Source: Lepidodermella squamata (Eukaryota > Gastrotricha). Taken from it: 64,000 nt of DNA. Shown one piece after another: positions 45,628 to 57,060 of the stretch (its first letter is position 1; every line of letters begins with the position of its first letter). Where the stretch lies: contig JBLDXI010000038.1 in NCBI GenBank assembly GCA_047495785.1, positions 1-64,000 on the forward strand, in the 5' to 3' direction. Below the pieces are notes generated by a model that ran no database searches, was not told where the DNA came from, and saw only the letters and a list, made by a program, of their open reading frames with translations. Made by a program: the position numbers and the translations under genes.

Positions 45628-46446
45628 TCTAGTCTTTGTGGGATCCTGAGCTCTTTCAAGTCACATACTATATTTCAGTCTCTTTCATGAAGCAATTTGA
45701 AGCTGTCTCTATGTGAACATCAGTACCTAATTATGTTTTATTGTTGATTCTATAAAGAAACAATATTTTTGTACATAATTTATTCGCATTTATTCTTTTA
45801 CCTCAATTGGTTATAACACGTAAATTAGCATATTTTACGATAATGGCATCTATGCTAAATGTTTCCGAATTAGCGAAGGTTTATTACGGCGAAACGTTAA
45901 TCGGGCGTGCTTCGTTGATGGTTCATCTTCAATATTTATTCTCGCGGAAATTTAATAAAAACAATAAAACAGTTATCGCTGTTCGTTTATAGCTGTACAC
46001 CATGGTATTGTCGTGCGCTGAAGCGTGAAAGAAATGTCCGCTCAGTAGCGCAAAAAAGTCACCGGCTTGCATTCACTTCACCTGCTGCGAACTGAACCAA
46101 AATATCGCGAGATGTTTACCCTTCTAAGACTAAAAAAATGTGTGCAAGTGCTAGCTACATATATTTGGCCGGCCGTTTTTTTTCCATATTCACGGTATGA
46201 TTCACGTATATACCTACATGTGCTCGATCGATGCTCAGTCTATTCATTACTACAGCCTTAGTGCAGAAGCGCTATCGTGCCAGCGTAGAGTGCCTACATA
46301 AAAATGTTCATTCATAACGCCCAACAACATACAACATAGTATTTCTCCCTGCGGTAAAATATGAAACCGCTATTTGATAAACAACAACAAGACCTTAATA
46401 TATACTTGTTATTTTCTGCTGATTAGTCGGAATTTTAATATTAGAG
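45628..46446. other. intergenic, no gene seen
   Basis: About 820 AT-rich bases upstream of the ABC transporter. Short frames only. A TATA-like word (TATATA) lies at about 46399. Confidence 0.4.
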
Positions 46447-49400
46447 ATGGTGATACAAAAATTTATTTGTGAACAAAGCAGCAATGTAAGTCCCGATTGC
46501 ATATCTTTTTCTCGCATCTGGTGTGATTTTCCCTGAAAAGGATTATTTCTTCAACGGAACTTTCTACTTCGACGAGTGCTTTCACGACACGATGCCGGTG
46601 CTGCTGCCGCTTCTCTACGCCATAGTAATCTGCGTTCCCTATCTCATCTACATTGTTCGAAACAAAAGACCTCTGGCACATTTCTTTCGCCGTCGAAGTG
46701 GCGAAGGCCCGATACAACCGATAAAGCTCATACTTTCGCTTTTCTACCTTGGAGTCCACATTGCAGAAGCGATATTCGCCCTGAAATTGTTGTTTTCCGA
46801 TGGACTCGCCATTCAGCATATCATTTTCCGCTTGGTAACTAGCTCAATCGTTGCGGTAAGGTCGGAATTTGAGACATTCAGGCTAATCACAGATGTTCCA
46901 ATGTAGATACTCATCATCGCTGCCACATTAATTGAAATGAAGCGGGCAATCTTGACTTCGACGTGTTTATTTGTCCTGTGGATGATCATTCTCTTGGTAA
47001 ATGCCGCCCGTTTGAGCGTCGCCATCGTCATGGCTTGGCATGCGGTAATTTCGACAATTTTTTGAAAGAAGTTTTTATCACCAACCTTTTCCGCCTAGCA
47101 TTATCCTCAACAGATTGCGTTTGGCTGCACAGTGGTGACAATCACCATTGTCCTGCTCCAAGTTGTGTTGTATGGTTTCGTCGGTGCCCAAACTAGCAAT
47201 AAGCCCTTGAATGGCGATGAGCCATCTCGAACCAAAGAAGAGATACCATTAACGCCGAATGATGAGGATATGAAAAACGATAACGTAAGCAATCATTCGG
47301 TTTATGAAATTATAATGAAAAATATCTCAATCTCCAGCCGACAAGTCCGGAAGGAAATGCCAGTGTCATGTCGATGTTAACAGTTTGGTGGATGACTACG
47401 TTCGTTTACGAAGGCTGGCGACGTCCGATCCAGCCAAAACACATGTACCAACTGCCGCTTTCTGAAAGAGCTAGCAATATATCCCACCGGTTCTCTGATG
47501 CTTGGACCAGCGTTTGTCGCGGAAAGCCGCTTGAGAGAAGCCCTAAATTAGTGCCTGTTTCCGTACCCCAAGATCCTACATCGTCTTCGCCCGAAGAAAA
47601 TGGGGACGTTGACAAAAATTTGTTGCAAGAGAACCCCGCAGCTGTTCAGCAAATCATCAGGCCTGGAGGAGCTGTCATCAAAGCCTTGTTACGTTCGTAT
47701 GGAGGTGCCTTTTTCTCCGTTGGCCTTGTCCGCTTTTGCCAAGATTCCTGTATGCTTCTCGCTCCTATCAATTTGATGCTGTTGACATCTTACATAAAAA
47801 ACCACGAAAATCGACCAGCGTGGCATGGATACGCGATTGCAGCCGCTATGCTGACCGCCGGCATACTGCAAGGTTCCTTTTTCCAGCGATTTTTCCACTT
47901 TTCGTGTTTGTCGTGCATTCAATTCCGGGCAGCTCTGTCGTCAGCCATCTTCGAAAAAAGCTTACGCCTGTCAAGCGCCTCTCGTCAGAAGGTTTCTACT
48001 GGCGATATAGTAAACCTGGTCGCAACTGATACGACCAATTTTTTCTACACAAATGGGATGTTGCACTTTGTTTGGTTAGTGCCCTATCAGGTTACTGTTG
48101 CATCACTTTTACTTTGGTGGAATCTGGGAAATGCAACTTTTGTCGGCCTGGGCGTGATGCTGGTTTGTCTAATACTAATGGCTTTCCTGGCTAGACTTGC
48201 TAAAAAGGTTCAGTTTGAAAAGCTGAAGAAAAAGGACGAGCGCATCAAGTTGGTTAACGAAGTTTTGACCAACATGAAAACTGTCAAGATTTACGCGTGG
48301 GAAGAAGCAATGCAAGCGAAGATAAATGCTGCCCGTGAAGAGGAGCTGATCATGCTTCGCAGGTTCACAATTCTAAACATCATAACACAATCAGTCTGGT
48401 TTTGTGCTCCGATCGTCATAATTTTGGGTACATTTGGAACCTATCTTTACATGGACCCGAATGCTAACCTCGACCCAGGCACGGCCTTTGTCGCTGTTAT
48501 CCTGTTCCAGATTATCCGTCTTTCGTTAGTAACGCTGCCACAAGCCGTCGCTATTCTTGTTCAATTTCTGGTTTCATTTAAGCGAATTGGTTCTTTCTTG
48601 CTGCTGGACGAAATCGACCCTGAAGCTATTGATAATCGGCCGGATGATAGGCAATCTAGCAGCTTTGCCGTTAGATTGCGGAACGCTAGCTTCTCCTGGG
48701 AACCAAAAGCTGAAAAACCCTTCCTTAATGACATCAACATCACAGTTAAACGTGGACAGTTGGTTGCTGTGGTTGGGGAAATCGGCAGTGGAAAGTCTTC
48801 GTTACTATCGGCACTTCTCGGTGAAATGTACAAAATGAACGGATCTGCCTCAATATATGGCAAAATTGCCTACGTGCCTCAGACTCCATGGATATTAAAC
48901 GCTTCTCTCAAAGATAACATATTGTTCTCGAATCCGGAAATGGCTGATCTCTACCATCAAGTCATCGACGCGTGTGCGTTACGCCCGGATTTAGATCAGC
49001 TTCCCGGTGGCGATCAAGCTGAAATTGGGGAAAAGGGGGCGAATTTGTCCGGAGGCCAAAAGCAGCGAATAGCATTAGCCCGGGCTATTTACGCGAAATC
49101 TGATGTATATCTGTTGGACGATACTTTGTCGGCCGTCGATTCCTACACAGCCCAGCATTTGTTTGAAAAAGTCATCGGTCCGAATGGTATGCTGTCAGGC
49201 AATGACGGATCCCGTCAACCGGCTACCCGAATTATGGTGACACATAAGCTCAACTTCATGGCTCAGGTGGATCATATCGTGTTGATGTCCAACGGCGAGA
49301 TTCTCGCGCAGGGTTCATTCGACCATCTTATCGCGACGTGTCCTTACTTTGTTGAACTGACCCGACAGCATGTTTCCGGTGAGCGAGAAATACCGTTCGA

Positions 49401-51342
49401 CCGTGTGACAACGGCTAAGACAGCCGATAAACAGCAGCGGAAAGCATCGTTGAAGGCCGAGGAAAAGCCAGCGGGAAATGAACGAATCATTGACGATGAT
49501 AGAATCGCCGAGGGCGCAGTGCCACTTGGTGTTTATGGCATTTATGCCAAAGCAATGGGAGTCGCCTTGGTGGCGCTTTACATTCTTGGAATTCAGGGAT
49601 TTAACGGAGTTGAAGTGGCCGCTAAAAACTTCCTCGCTGATTGGACTGCTAGCGTTGCCATCAACGCTACAACAGCTTTATCGGATAAGGACTATAACTT
49701 TCGTGTATATTGCATGTTCTCAGCGAGCCAAGCCGTTATCATCCTCATTTCCTGTATCATTGTCGGCGTTGGCGCCTTGCGAGCGTCGAGAGCCCTTCAT
49801 GCGCAACTACTTCTCAATATCATGCGCTCTTCGATCAGGTATTTCGAGGCAACTCCTGTGAGCCGCATTGTCAGTAGATTCGCTAAGGACATGGAAACTG
49901 TCGACGTGGCTCTGATCGATATGTTTGTAAAATTTGTCGCAACGGCCACTTATATCGTTTCAACCTTTGTCGTGTTTACCGTGAAGCTACGTATTTTCTT
50001 GTTGGTTGGCGTACCCTTGCTGGCCTTCTGCTTCTTACTTCAGCGTCTCTACGCTCCAACAGCTCGGCAGCTGAAACGCATCGAACTATCGACATTGGGT
50101 CCAGTTCTTGCTCACTTCAATGAGAGCGTTTCTGGAGTCTCCAGCATTCGAGCTTTCGGTCGTCAGAAAATGGCGACGCAGACCTTTGGGAAACTGCTGG
50201 ACTTCAATAACACCGCTTACTATTTGGGCCAGGCGACTGTTAGTTGGCTTATCGTGAGGACTGAATTCGTTGGTCACACGATAACTTTTGCTACAGCAAT
50301 AATTGGTGTGATGCAACGCGATTCGCTTGATCCAAGCGCAGTCAGTCTTGCCCTCTCCTTCGCAATGTCCGTGAATTACTTTCTGTTTTGGACAATTCAG
50401 AACGCGACGACGTTGGAAAGCTACGTCATATCCGTTCAGCGGCTTGAAGAATACAATACAACTCAGAAAGAGCAGCCGTGGTCAGTGCCTGAAATTGACA
50501 AATCCCCCGAAATGACCGACTGGCCGAGCGAGGGTGAAATCACTTTCGACGACGTTACATTTCGTTACCGTGATGGCCTCGATTTGGCCCTAAATCATCT
50601 CTCATTTTCTATTAGACCTCGCGAGAAAGTTGGCATGTAAGTACAGCCTGATTTGTTCTTCATTTGAAATTATTTCAATCGTTTTTTTAGAGTTGGACGT
50701 ACTGGAGCTGGTAAGTCTTCCCTGGGCGTGGTTCTACTCAGAATCGCTGATATCACCAGCGGAAAGATTTTGATTGACGGAGTCGATATCAGCACGATTG
50801 GGCTACACAAACTGAGAAACGCTGTGACACCGATTCCCCAAGACCCCGTGCTATTCACGGGAACATTACGTTTCAATCTCGATCCCTTCGAGAGGTTTCC
50901 CGACTCGGCGCTGAAAAAGTGTCTGGAGCTAGTCCATCTTCGAGACTTGGTCGATGCCGACCCGGCTGGTCTTGACATGGCTATCACAGAAGGCGGGACG
51001 AATTTTTCGGCCGGTCAGCGTCAGCTGATTTGCCTGGCCCGGGCGCTACTTCGCCGGCCTAGTGGTAGCTCGAAAGCAACGCACATTTTGCTAATGGATG
51101 AAGCTACGTCGTCGATTGATGAAGCAACCGATCGTTTGATAGGCACAATGATAAAGCGAGAGTTTCACGATTTCACGGTCATCACCATTGCGCATCGATT
51201 AGAGACGATCATGTCTTACGACAGGGTGCTTGTTCTCGCTAATGGCCAAATAGTAGAGTTCGACACTCCAACTTACTTGCTGAGTGACGACAAATCTTAT
51301 TTCCACAGTTTGGCGAAAACTGCTGGCTTGATAAAAAACTAA
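46447..51342 (+). CDS. ABCC/MRP-type ABC transporter with TMD0 (1537 aa)
   Basis: Six exons: 46447-46485, 46541-46855, 46907-47044, 47114-47284, 47338-50636, 50691-51342; phases agree. The first 220 residues form the five-helix TMD0 and L0 linker of long MRPs (like ABCC1). TMD1 and NBD1 follow: Walker A near residue 700 (GEIGSGKSS), signature LSGGQKQR, Walker B LLDDTLSAVD. After TMD2, NBD2 has Walker A near 1322 (GRTGAGKSS, split by the last intron), signature FSAGQRQ and Walker B LLMDEATSSID. NBD1 has Asp where NBD2 has catalytic Glu, as usual in ABCC proteins, so only one site hydrolyses ATP efficiently. Probable substrates are glutathione, glucuronide or drug conjugates exported at the plasma membrane. 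All modules are complete. Confidence 0.94.
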
Positions 51343-51475
51343 ACAACCACCTCATACAAAAAGCTTAATATTTGTTCAGTTTTTCATTCGCTAATATCGG
51401 GTAAACAAAGAAATGGAGTTATCAACGTGACATCTACCTGCAATAGAATTAATCTGCATTTTTATACGCTTCAAA

Positions 51476-52195
51476 TCAATAAATGTTTGCAGATTTTTCA
51501 GCTGGTTTATCGTTGACGAAAGCCATCCTGGTCGCCGATGGGCATAGCTTGATGCCGTGGCAAACCTTTTGGGTACTGATTTCGCTCAGTAGAGTGACTA
51601 ATAGTTGCGGTGTTTTTTGGTAAACCAGCTCTTTGCACTGAAATTTAAGAGAAATACCTAGCTGATAGACTTAGTTAGTTCATAATCGATGACGTACCTT
51701 CTTCTGCAAAATCGAAGGCACCTTCTCGCAGACTTTGTTCATAACTTTTTCTACAATCTGGACTGTTACATTTTCGTTCAGCAGCCCGATCAAATAATTA
51801 GCTGCGATTCGGCACAGGTAGCACTTGCTGTCAGGGTCGATTTTCGGAATGCTCAACTCGGGTTCTGTCAATCCTGATTCTGAACAAATTCCAAGTTCCT
51901 TACAAAGCATCGAGTCTCCGAAAGTGTTTGCGACCTTTTCACAGAAAAGCCAATATAAGCTGGATTAATTCGAATTATTAATGTTAACCTCGACAATTTT
52001 TTTCACCAGCGTTTTAGCGAGATCGCGGCATGAATTCGGTGGCATAAAAGATGGGCAATAGTTGTGCGCTTCCAGCTGCTCAGTGAAAAGCGCTGTGATC
52101 CCGGTATCGTCGATCATCTGTTCCAAGCTCGTAGAACTAACAGATGCTAGACTTGGGAAACTAAGCAACAGCAGAACAGCTGCTATGGGGTGCAT
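51476..52195 (-). CDS. short saposin-like secreted protein (201 aa)
   Basis: Exons 52195-51989, 51934-51698 and 51637-51476, all phase 0. Signal peptide (IAAVLLLLSFPSLASVSS), a partial saposin-B half (YCPSFMPPNSC...LCKELGIC), then a full saposin-B domain with six cysteines (KCYLC...VCEKV...CKELVY...VCHGIKLC). Saposins bind lipids and either present them to lysosomal hydrolases or permeabilise membranes. The full domain is closest to the last domain of the neighbouring prosaposin-like gene, with its intron at the same place (before the fourth conserved Cys). It is likely an offshoot of that gene by duplication. A lysosomal or secreted role is inferred. Confidence 0.85.
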
Positions 52196-52946
52196 TTTTG
52201 CTGGCTAAGCTCACAATTAAGAAACAAATGCGCTGGAACTATCATGAACCCTTTCTGATATATTAATTCGGAAGAGCGATAAGCTCTTATCAATTTCGAG
52301 TCTCATTGTACCTGACGAAAACAGTTACGCGAAACTTGTGAGCTCTTACTTTATTTGTAAACAAATAGCCCGGTGTCAGAAAAACTCAAGTCCAGTCACT
52401 TTGATCTCCATTGTTGGCATAGTTAAACCATTCATCACCATTTCACATTAATTTTTAGTTTGAATGTTCAGACGCAATATCACGATCGAAGCATGACACA
52501 TCGGTTCGAGAAAAGCAAAAGCAAAAAGTTGAAAAACCACTCATCATAGAAACAGACCAAATCCCAGATGATTATTGTTGTTAACACAAGTTGGATAAAA
52601 AAGCGGTGATTCATCAAAAGTAGCGTTGACGAGATTAAGTAAGACATGAAAATGGCTTCGTGATTATGCACATCATCAGATGAAACGTATTTCGTGTGTA
52701 TTTCGCATGCAGAACTTGTAAGAGCCTATCAGACCTTAATAAGAATCGTTTTAGAAACGAGCCGGAATTTCGCCTAATGAAATTTTAATAATATGAAACT
52801 CAGATAAATATGAATGTCTTTCAAATATTATGTAAAGCTCAGTTAGGATAAACTTGAAGAAATCATATTTCAGCAAGGTATCTGATATAGCACATCGTCA
52901 GTGAAAATTAATGTCTTTCTGATATACAATGAATCTCACATCGATC
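52196..52946. other. intergenic between saposin genes, no gene seen
   Basis: About 750 AT-rich bases between two same-strand saposin genes. It must contain the promoter of the short gene; no TATA box is clear. No other gene is seen. Confidence 0.4.
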
Positions 52947-54726
52947 TCAATAGGCAAAGGGTGCGACAACCATTTCTTCTTTACCCAGGTTGACTTGAGG
53001 AGGAACGACACCAGGGGTAATAGGGCACAGCTCCAGCGATTGGCAAATTGTTTGCGTGTTCAAGCTGCTGAGAATCACGGCCAAAAGTTGAGGCGTGTAT
53101 TGGTCGACAAACATTTGACACTAGAAATCAATAGATTATAAAAAGCGTTCATATATTCATGATTTTCTCACTTCTTTCGTCAACTTCTCCGGTAAATAGT
53201 GGCAAACTTTGTCGAGGGCATGTTGAACTCCCTCGGCGGTGTAGTTCTCGTTGAGAATGCTGATCAAATAGTTGGCGACAATGCGGCACATGAAGCACTT
53301 GTTGTCAGCCTCGGTTTTCTTGTCACCACCTTTGTTGGTGCTGGTCTCGTAGTTGTTTTCGGCAAATCCATTCAGAACAGGGCCAATGTTCATGAAAGCC
53401 TTCACAGCATTGTGAAGATTTACGTCGCGAATTGGTGGGACTGGGGTTGCTTCTTGTGGCTCCTGGTTACCGGTGCACAAGCCAATGACGGCGCAGATGG
53501 TCTGCGGGTCAGTAGAATGGGTCAGCAAGTCAATGAGTTCTTGGCCATACATCGCGATAAATTGCTGGCATTGTGCCTTAACAGTGTTTGGCATAATGTT
53601 GCACACTTGCGTTACAGCTTGAATGACTTTCTCGTCGGTAGCGTTGTCCTGGAGGTCCTGCATGACTGTAGAAATGACGTATTCGCAGAGAACGCACTGC
53701 ACGCTGGCTTCGACCTCGAGATTCCTGACAGGTCGTTTAGCAGCAAGACGGGCTGGCTTGATCATAGCCAACGGGACAATCGGTTCTTGAACACGCTCAA
53801 CAGCGGGTTTCCGGGCAACTGGGCAGAGACCGATAGTTTCGCAAGCGGCAAGTGGATCAAGATTGTTGAGGACGTTGTAGATTTCCGGAGCGTATTCATC
53901 AATCATTTTGTCGCACTCGCCAGGCAAAATAAACCGCGGGCAGATATTCTTCTTTAGAATATCAGAAATTTCGTCGCGAACTTGAGTATTCGCAAAGACC
54001 ACTTTAAGATCTGCAACGCCCTGTTTGCACGTATCGCACTGTTCATCGGTAGTGCCAGCGAACGAGCGTAAAGAGCTTGGGCGCATTTGGTTGCTGTGCT
54101 TAGCTGTCGTGTTAGCCATAACACCGATGATTGCATCGACTTTCGCCGTCTTCAGCTTGTCAATGGCTAGGCGAGTCAAGGTTTCCTGGCTGATGGCAAA
54201 ATATGGCCTGTAGCGGAGCGGGGCGAAAAACATATCCGCGGTCGCGCAAAGATTGATCGTACGGCATACTCTGTTAAAATACAACACAATAAATGATAAA
54301 ATCCACGCAGCTTGCGCAATCTTACGCAGTTGGATCCATATTTTGCTTCAACATGGAAATGATTTGGACGATGTACAAATTGGCAATGCCTTTGCATTCG
54401 TCGGAAATGAATTTATCTGAGATAGCAGCGCAGGCTTTATCGGCATAGGCAATAATGGCTTGCTCTGTCTGATCAGCAGTGACATAGTCGCGAATGTCGG
54501 TGACCAACTTTTTGCAGAAGGTACAAGTCGTGTCGTCGTGGAGTTCTTTGACGAAAGATGCTTGCTTCCAGGTGTTACGGATGCAAAACTGAACAGCTCC
54601 GCAGTCTTTTGCAGCTCTAACGCCACTGCACCAATACGAGGGGCCCCATGTGCACTGCTTGCCCTCTTCAGCAGCAGACTCAGCTGAAGATATCGCCAAT
54701 ACACCAAGTAAGATAAGTTTCAGCAT
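52947..54726 (-). CDS. prosaposin-like protein with saposin-A and four saposin-B domains (557 aa)
   Basis: Exons 54726-54326, 54270-53172 and 53120-52947, consistent phases. Signal peptide (MLKLILLGVLAISSAES), a saposin-A type domain (QCTWGPSYWCSGVRAAKDC), then four saposin-B domains, each with the six-Cys pattern: CTFC...LC, CDTC...LC, CVLC...LC, CFMC...LC. Linkers between domains are basic or Pro-rich and could be cut by proteases to release mature saposins. The C-terminal saposin-A domain of vertebrate prosaposin is absent; the protein ends shortly after the fourth domain. It should act in the lysosome as sphingolipid activator precursor, or be secreted. The tandem smaller gene downstream shares its last domain and intron. 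Confidence 0.92.
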
Positions 54727-56440
54727 TTGCTTTACAATGTAAATATAAGTATTGCCTAAAACAATATTTTAAATAAGAAAATTAGTATGACCAACAATTA
54801 CCATATTCATTAATCATGCTTCAAGAGAACAATCATGAACTATGGCCAGCTGCGAACCAACATCAAACATAATAACGCCGCAATTTCCAAAGACAGAGTC
54901 CAGAACCTTGGGAAATTCAGCGCATTTAAGCGAGACTAATCACAGCGTAAAAATCCCGGCCATATATCAGTGATTCATTAGGAAAACACGTACGGTGGTT
55001 ACACTATAAATCATAAACCGTGAAATAGTAACATATATCTTTAACTACGTCTCCTAATTATAAAATAATAAACCCAATAAACCTTATTCAACATACGACC
55101 TACGCGGATCTTTCCAGTAAAATTGTGATTGGCGATTGAAATAAAAGTCACGTTAACAAAATTGTCGTAGCTCAGCGTTTCAAAATCGTAAAGTAACTCA
55201 AATCCCCTGCACCCTGCACTTACAAATTTCAGAGAGTTACAGGGATAATGTTTCAATATTAGGTCATTATGAGCCCTTTGAACATACTGTGGTCATGTTC
55301 AGCTTGGAAACAAATAGGTAATTTCGATTTCCTCCTATCGTGCTATAGCGCAGACCATATAGAGATTGTATAGGTCAAGGTTAGGTCAAGGGTCAAGAGT
55401 AATTTCTCTACTAGGGGCAAATCAATGTGAATAAACGCAGTTGTCACAGCGACCAGAAATATCCGTATAAGATAATGAGAACTCCGTCACTCGTTTAGTG
55501 TTAGTTCGAGCACGCACGGGTTTACTTAATTTAATATTCGCACTCTGCGAAACAAAAGGAAAAAGGAAGATGATTCCACGAGCGCATCGCCAGCGCCTGC
55601 TGAACGTAAATCAGTGGCGAGAGCTCGTGATTATCCACTCCAACTATTCAACTATTTAACTTTAACTTTCAACTTACTTCAACCTTCAACTTGAACTACA
55701 GTACAGACTGCAGACTGAAGAGACCTTTCCTTGGCACAGGTCATTTCGCGCGAACCTTGGTGAATTTTCTAACGTCAAGGACAAATAATAAATTTAAATT
55801 ATTTCAGAATTAATATTTTTCGACCTTTTTGATAATTCTTATTAGGTTTTTGATGACAATTTGATCGCGGTAAAAAATGTAAAATTGTCTTACGCTGCGC
55901 TTGGCAGCGTGGCGTAATGGGCAGGTCCCTAACTTGATAAATTGATAACAGGGGGAAGTGAGGGGAAAAATCTAAAATATCATGAGGATTGGATTGGAAT
56001 CGAGATGTCACAGGTTCATTTGTTTAGCTTTCGTTGTCGAGGATACGAGCTGTCGACTTCACTCTTTACGCCTGGCTCGCTTCGATAGCCTATTTGATCT
56101 TCAATAACATCCCCTTGTGCGCTTTTCGCCTTTTAGAATGAATAAATAGATAATTATTTTCGCCACCCGAAACAGGTAAGGGGGACACACTGTAGCGCAT
56201 CCTTGCGAGTCGGTCATCAGTTCAAGTTCAGCTGCAGTCATGCGTTTGTGGAATTGAGCGAGTCACTCGTAACGCTAGCTCGATGTTCAGAGCATACTGT
56301 CAGAATGATAATGAACAATTGATGCGCTTAACTGTAATGCGCGGGTATTGGCGCGGTTGATCTGCCATCCCCACAACTTAAACAAGTCTGACCTGTGCGA
56401 AAGCCTGCTGTGAAATAATTCTCGTGATATCCTCGCTCTA
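54727..56440. other. intergenic, no gene seen
   Basis: AT-rich noncoding DNA. 55911-55932 has a TGGCGTAATGGGCAGGTCCC string, with an A-box-like start and a 15-base match to the short dispersed repeat found at 59292-59379 and 62761-62843; it may be a truncated member. No coding exon is supported. Confidence 0.35.
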
Positions 56441-57060
56441 TATCTGTTGCTGAAGACCGGATATTTTTCTGATGCATGGCGTAAACTGACATGCCGAGAC
56501 GTATTATTCATTGACGTATTAATTACCTATATAGTGAACTTTGGGAGACAGGCAGCACCGAAAACGTTGCATCGGCTCCAATCAACTCAAGATCGCGCTG
56601 TTAGAATCATATGTGGCGCTCATCCTTGTTTATGATTTACTGCTCGTGTCTCATTTGACATTGTCCTATACCTTTGTAACTGTCCGGTAATGTTATGTTA
56701 CCTTTCAATTTTCAGTTATGTCGAGCTGCTCTCTTGGGTGTTATAGCTGTTAAATAGATAAATAAATAAAATAAATGAGCCTTCTCATTGGAAGATTCGC
56801 ATGCGTAGAAAGAAGTCTAATTAAAGTAGGCCTCACTTCAAAAACAACTATTAGGAAAAAAACCGACGGCTCTCGAGGACGACCCAAGAAAGATGGGTCA
56901 AACTCGATTGAAATAATAGCAGAAGACGTGGACTTGCACGCCACAGAATTAACGGCATTAAATAGAGATGAATGGCAAACAACGGTTTCAGAACTGGAAA
57001 ATTACGAATTTTATGGTAAAAGCAAATTGCTAACTGCGGGGGTGGGCGTTTTTTCTTAAA
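56441..57060 (+). mobile_element. non-LTR retrotransposon (LINE) remnants, two 3' fragments
   Basis: First fragment, 56504-56638: a frame ending in YIVNFGRQAAPKTLHRLQSTQ then DRAVRIICGAHPCL resembles the end of Jockey/CR1-type reverse transcriptases, where LQxxQxRAxRII is typical. It is followed by a short 3' region and a tail of TAAA units (about 56748-56774), the usual 3' end of such LINEs. Second fragment, about 56775-57057: GSRGRPKKD then NSIEIIAEDVDLHATELTALNRDEWQ matches the C-terminal GRPKK...DRxxW segment of RTE/CR1-like ORF2 proteins. Both are in the same direction, broken and without start codons, so they are dead copies. Element family names are tentative. Confidence 0.6.

Noticed and set aside
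46997-47044. GTAAAT donor at 46997 ending exon 3 of the ABC transporter early
   Set aside because: Reading on to 47044 keeps a hydrophobic helix in frame and leads to a better donor joining the next TMD0 helix in phase 0.
53199-53957. 252-codon plus-strand frame
   Set aside because: Antisense to the prosaposin-like second exon; no family features.
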